Shown here: piece by piece, positions 59,971-64,000 of the stretch | Position numbering within the stretch: position 1 is the stretch's first letter | Layout: every line of letters begins with the position of its first letter | Source: Aradus depressus | Lineage: Eukaryota; Arthropoda; Insecta; Hemiptera; Aradidae | DNA length: 64,000 nt | NCBI GenBank assembly: GCA_963662175.1 | Contig: OY759224.1 | Location: 18,671,489 to 18,735,488 of the forward strand | Direction of reading: 5' to 3' | Position numbers and translations under genes: made by a program | Notes under the pieces: generated by a model | What the model was told of the DNA's origin: nothing | The model's database searches: none | The model's input: the letters and a program-made list of their open reading frames with translations, nothing else

Positions 59971-62900
59971 CTTCCCCCTCCCCCTCAGTCTTACATTGGC
60001 GTCAACCATTTTTTTTTTTTTGTTTGTGAAGTAATCGTTGAATTAATAAATACATTTCTGGATTCGTTTCATATCTATTTTTCTTCAAACCTAAAAAATT
60101 GTAACAAAATTATTTACTCTATTTTTCGAGAAAAAAATTTCTCATTGAGATTCGTTATATCGAGACTTCACTGTACGATGTTTGTGGTTGGTCAGTGAGT
60201 TTATTATTATTAAAAAAAAATTAAAAAAAAAAAAAACGACTAATGATTTTGGAACAGACAGACAAATAACACACATTTTCACTGCTATTGGGTCAAATTA
60301 TTCCTAAATATAGACTATACGAATGTACCTACTCTTGGTTTAACCGGCTGATTCACCGATAAATACAGGACCTCTCCCTACAATATATAATACATGATGA
60401 GCAGGCGACATACAAGATTACAGCCCACTACCCCTCCACTATTAACAATATGGCCCTTCTTTTTCAAAGATATGCCTCTTTTTTTTTTTTATTATTTTTT
60501 CTTTCATTTTCCTAAAAACTTTAATTATGTTTACATTTATATAAATTTTTAACATATAATAATAGCAAAATGTAATTGCTTTTACTTATTTATAGCTCCT
60601 TAATTAATAAAAAATAATAATAATAAAAAAATTAATACAATTTTTCATATACACAATTATTTATTAAAAATATACACAAAATCTTAAATACTAGCGACTC
60701 ATATGAGTTTATAAGAAAATAATTAAAAAAACAATTTTAACTAAACAATAATGTAACATTCTTTAAGAAAAAAAAATTATTACTCAATTTTTAATAAAAA
60801 CACTGTATAAACGATTCAAATTTGTCCTAAGAATACAATTTAATAATAATATTATAATTTTGAATCAAACGTCAATCTAAATTAATGCAGTTGTAAATTT
60901 ATGAAAGTATACAAAAATTTTAAAATTTATCATCAAATACTTTATTTTTGTTTTAATTACATAATTCACAACTCTTTTTTTATTATTATTATTTTTTTTT
61001 ACATCAAAGCACCCATACAAAATAATTTATAATAATATTACAAGTGATCCTACAATATTCTACTAATTACATTATAAAATTGTTAGTTTTACATTTTTGT
61101 TTTTCTTTCATATAATTTTTCAGAACTTAGAACAAGGTAAGAAAAAACAAATCTGTAAAAACATTAAAACAATGTTGTTTTTCACAAAAAAAAAAAAAAA
61201 ATTGTTTATAATAAACAAAAGAGAAGAGTGTACCAATGTGACAATTGAATCGTCCCTTACATTTTTCTTAAAGATGGAATCGCTTAATGAAGTGATGTTT
61301 TTTTAATGTAAAATTTCATTTGAATATTTCATATAAAATCCGCTTTAATTTTTTGGCACCAAAAGCAAGAGAGGAACAAAATAAATGTGTAAGAGAACCA
61401 TAAATGAGTTTTTTGTTTTGTGAAAACCAATTTCAGATTTGAACGTTGAAAATAATATTTTCAACAATATATTATTAACAATAATATGATCATTGATATT
61501 ATAAAATTTAATGAAAAAAGGCAAATTAACAAAAAAAAAAAAACTTTTATTTACTCATAGTTACAATAATAAATAAAAGTAAATTTTTTTTATTTCATTT
61601 TTTTTTTAACATTCAATTTTAATATATCAAATATTCGAATCACAGTTTATCTCTAAATACAATATTTAATAATGGATCAACTATGAAAATGGTTCACCAA
61701 CATTCTCAGGACAAAAAAAAATTAAAAATTATGGTGTTAATTTATCATCCTGCCAAAAGAAATTAAAACGAAATTTATTTGAAAATTACTATCAAAATAA
61801 GCAATATGACTAGCCAATTCCATTTATTAAAAAAGAAAAAAAAATGAGGGACCGTATCCACTGTTTGTTCACCAACAACCTGGTACCTAATAACTCAATA
61901 ATTATGATTTTTTTTCTTAGTTTATACATGAATATATAAAACAGAGGTATTCTAATTCCTTATGAGAAATTCCTCATAACATATGAGAAAAAGACAAAAC
62001 GATATTAATGATGCCCACGAAAAAAGGTGCATATTTTGTTTTTCTTCTTTTTAAATTTAATTATATTTTTATTAATTTTTTTTTTTTTTTTGGCACTTGA
62101 CTTATGTATTATATTGCTTGAATTATATAGGATCGAAAATAAGTATACTGTTGTTGACTACTTAAAAAAATTAATTCAATTAGAAAAAAATATAAATACA
62201 TACATAAAATGCAATTTATTAATTTTGACAATTTGTCTTTAATTGAATTTATTCATTTAAGCACCAAAACTATTTATTACACAATAAATAAATAATTTTA
62301 AAAAAATGATGTCTATGACTCACGGGGAGCTAAAAACAGTGATAAAGGTTCTGAAGGTAAAGTTAAAGGGAAAAAATCATCTTTTTGGAACGTTCGACGA
62401 AATACTTAAACTGGGTTTGAAAACAATTACGAACCTATTTTGATATCGTTGGCCATTATACCACAGAATACAATTATTTTTAATTTTTTGTAAATATTAT
62501 TTAATTTTTGGAACTCAAGACCAGAATAATTACCTTATAAGGAAATTAATTACCTAATAAAAATTAAGAGAAAAGCAATTTTATTTTTCGTTATTCTATC
62601 TTTATGAATTTTTTTTGTCGCCTAACACGAAAAATTTAATAGTAAAAAAAAATGCCGAAAACAGTAGAAGAGAACGTTCTATATAAAACCCGGAAAATCG
62701 GAAGTGAAATGGGAAATCTGTAAGGCAAAGGAGAATCAAAAGGTAAACGGGAAGAAGAAATGAAGGATCTGTCAAAAGTACAGCCTGTGAAAAGATCAAT
62801 GTAGCTACTTCCTGAAGGACGGATCAATCAGAAATATAGATCTGGGATAGTTCAATTCTATAGTCAATAGAAAGGAGGAATTTTCAAATAGAAAAATAGG

Positions 62901-63730
62901 ATATCTTGAAGTATAGGCGAGTTGTGTTCCAGTGAACAAGTGACCAGGGCAGTGGTCCTTGAGAAGACAGGATCGGAGAAGACTAACCTATGTGAAAAGT
63001 GATTTAGTGCTATTCTATGTATTTCAAAAAACCAACACAAGAAATTATATAGAAATACGTTTAATAATATATAAATTTTGAAAATTCCATTTTATTCCAT
63101 TTCATACTTTTTTTTTAAGCTTAATTTTACTTTTAAAATTGGCTTGAGTTTTTGATCTAGGTAATGGTCAAAATAATATAAAGACAAATTTTTAGATCCC
63201 ACATCATAAATACCATTCATTTTCAACATATTATATGAAGTCTTCACATTTTGACTATACCTTGCGGATATGACTTTCTTCCAAATTCTAACATACCATT
63301 ACTCCATTTTGGCTCCCAAGTAAATATAATATGAAACAAGTCTTCATTGCAACAAGTTTGACTTGGACTTCCCCAAACCCTCAAACAGCCTTACTTACAT
63401 ACTTCGTACAATGATTTAATGCTTTACATTTTTTGATATATTCAGCGAAAGTTGTATAAAACAAATATAGCGAAACGTTCCAAAAAAAATACTTAAAAAA
63501 AAAAGAATAGAACCTTTTTCACTTTGAGCTCCTGAATCCCAACTGTATAACCTCTCCGCGAGTCCAAAAATATTTTCGGAAGCTTACAATTAATAAATTT
63601 GATATATAGATCCTCATAGTCAGTGCCAAATCAAAACTGTAGGCTCAAGAGTACTGGAGATGTTGAAAAATTTATAATTTCCATTGCGACTAAAATCTCT
63701 TATAGAAATAAAAGACGTTGTCTTTCCACT
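59971..63730. other. Long AT-rich stretch nearly free of recognisable mobile elements
   Basis: Unlike the rest of the window, no SINE, LINE or fold-back copy was seen across 3.7 kb. It may be a long 3' UTR or intron. At 62344-62415 a short plus-strand reading (KNSDKGSEGKVKGKKSSFW, to a stop) looks coding but has a poor acceptor. Confidence 0.4.
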
Positions 63731-63923
63731 GTTTTATTTTTGACAATAACCGGTTTTCAACGCAACAGATCATCATCAGTGGTTCATCTATGATAGAATA
63801 AAGATAATATACAAATAATGAAAAGTATAAATCTTAGAGCATCAGGGTACAAAGTAACACAATAAAAACTTACTAAACTTACAGCGTAGCAGTTAAAGGA
63901 GAACTGGCATAGCTCAAAGGGGT

Positions 63924-63948
63924 GGGGGGGGGGGGGGGGGGGGGGGGG
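63924..63948. repeat. G25 homopolymer
   Basis: A run of 25 G after 'aaagggg t'. Runs this long are prone to assembly length errors. Confidence 0.9.
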
Positions 63949-64000
63949 AATTTAACAAAAAATGCTTAATCTTAACATTTGTCCAAATTATATTAATATT

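Noticed and set aside
62344..62415. Terminal coding exon (reading KNSDKGSEGK...)
   Set aside because: Composition looks coding, but the upstream sequence is a poor splice acceptor and there is no second exon.
62602..62827. Minus-strand open frames of about 65 codons
   Set aside because: Low-complexity hydrophobic and Ser-rich peptides with no splice context; consistent with chance in AT-rich DNA.

Overview
The window is a stretch of nuclear genome from an animal, almost certainly an insect. It has spliced genes with GT-AG introns, animal-type LRPPRC and Gemin8 genes, mariner, pogo, hAT, piggyBac, Penelope, R1 and CR1-type elements, and a tRNA-derived SINE family with an insect-telomere-like (CCTAA)n tail. 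A hemipteran is a reasonable guess, but nothing here proves the order. The background is AT-rich and dense in repeats.

Layout. (1) At 1-1.2 kb a plus-strand leucine-rich-repeat gene ends (last exon 1012-1185). (2) From 35.1 down to 3.3 kb, on the minus strand, lies one large gene. I could follow it through 22 coding exons with no phase break, giving 1340 residues. It is the mitochondrial RNA-binding PPR protein LRPPRC (bicoid stability factor in flies). Its introns hold most of the mobile DNA: a nearly intact CR1/Daphne-like LINE in the sense orientation (22.4-27.9 kb), a five-copy 122-bp satellite, a 13-copy minisatellite, many SINEs, mariner and pogo relics, and several fold-back elements. 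(3) From about 42.2 down to 37.9 kb is a minus-strand gene for a Ser/Arg-rich protein I do not recognise. (4) From 47.8 down to 42.9 kb, minus strand, is a four-exon gene for Gemin8, a component of the SMN complex. These three genes run head to tail. (5) At 48-54 kb there is a TTAA-flanked piggyBac-like MITE and a recent 5'-truncated R1-clade LINE with an intact 1016-residue ORF2 and perfect 12-bp target-site duplications. (6) From 54 to 64 kb the DNA is AT-rich with Penelope, Helitron and SINE remnants and one possible terminal exon of a sulfotransferase-like gene.

The most unusual structure is an inverted copy of the last exon of LRPPRC. It has its splice acceptor, stop codon and poly(A) signal, and lies on the opposite strand inside intron 9 of the same gene (about 19.2-20.0 kb). 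One copy carries a SINE with a target-site duplication and the other keeps the empty site, so the insertion can be read directly. Several fold-back repeats carry motifs resembling hammerhead ribozyme cores, and a Penelope GIY-YIG fragment lies next to one of them.

The host genes do not form an operon. LRPPRC acts in mitochondrial mRNA stability and Gemin8 in cytoplasmic and nuclear snRNP assembly. Exon boundaries were worked out by hand from splice sites and reading phase, without alignment or transcript data.
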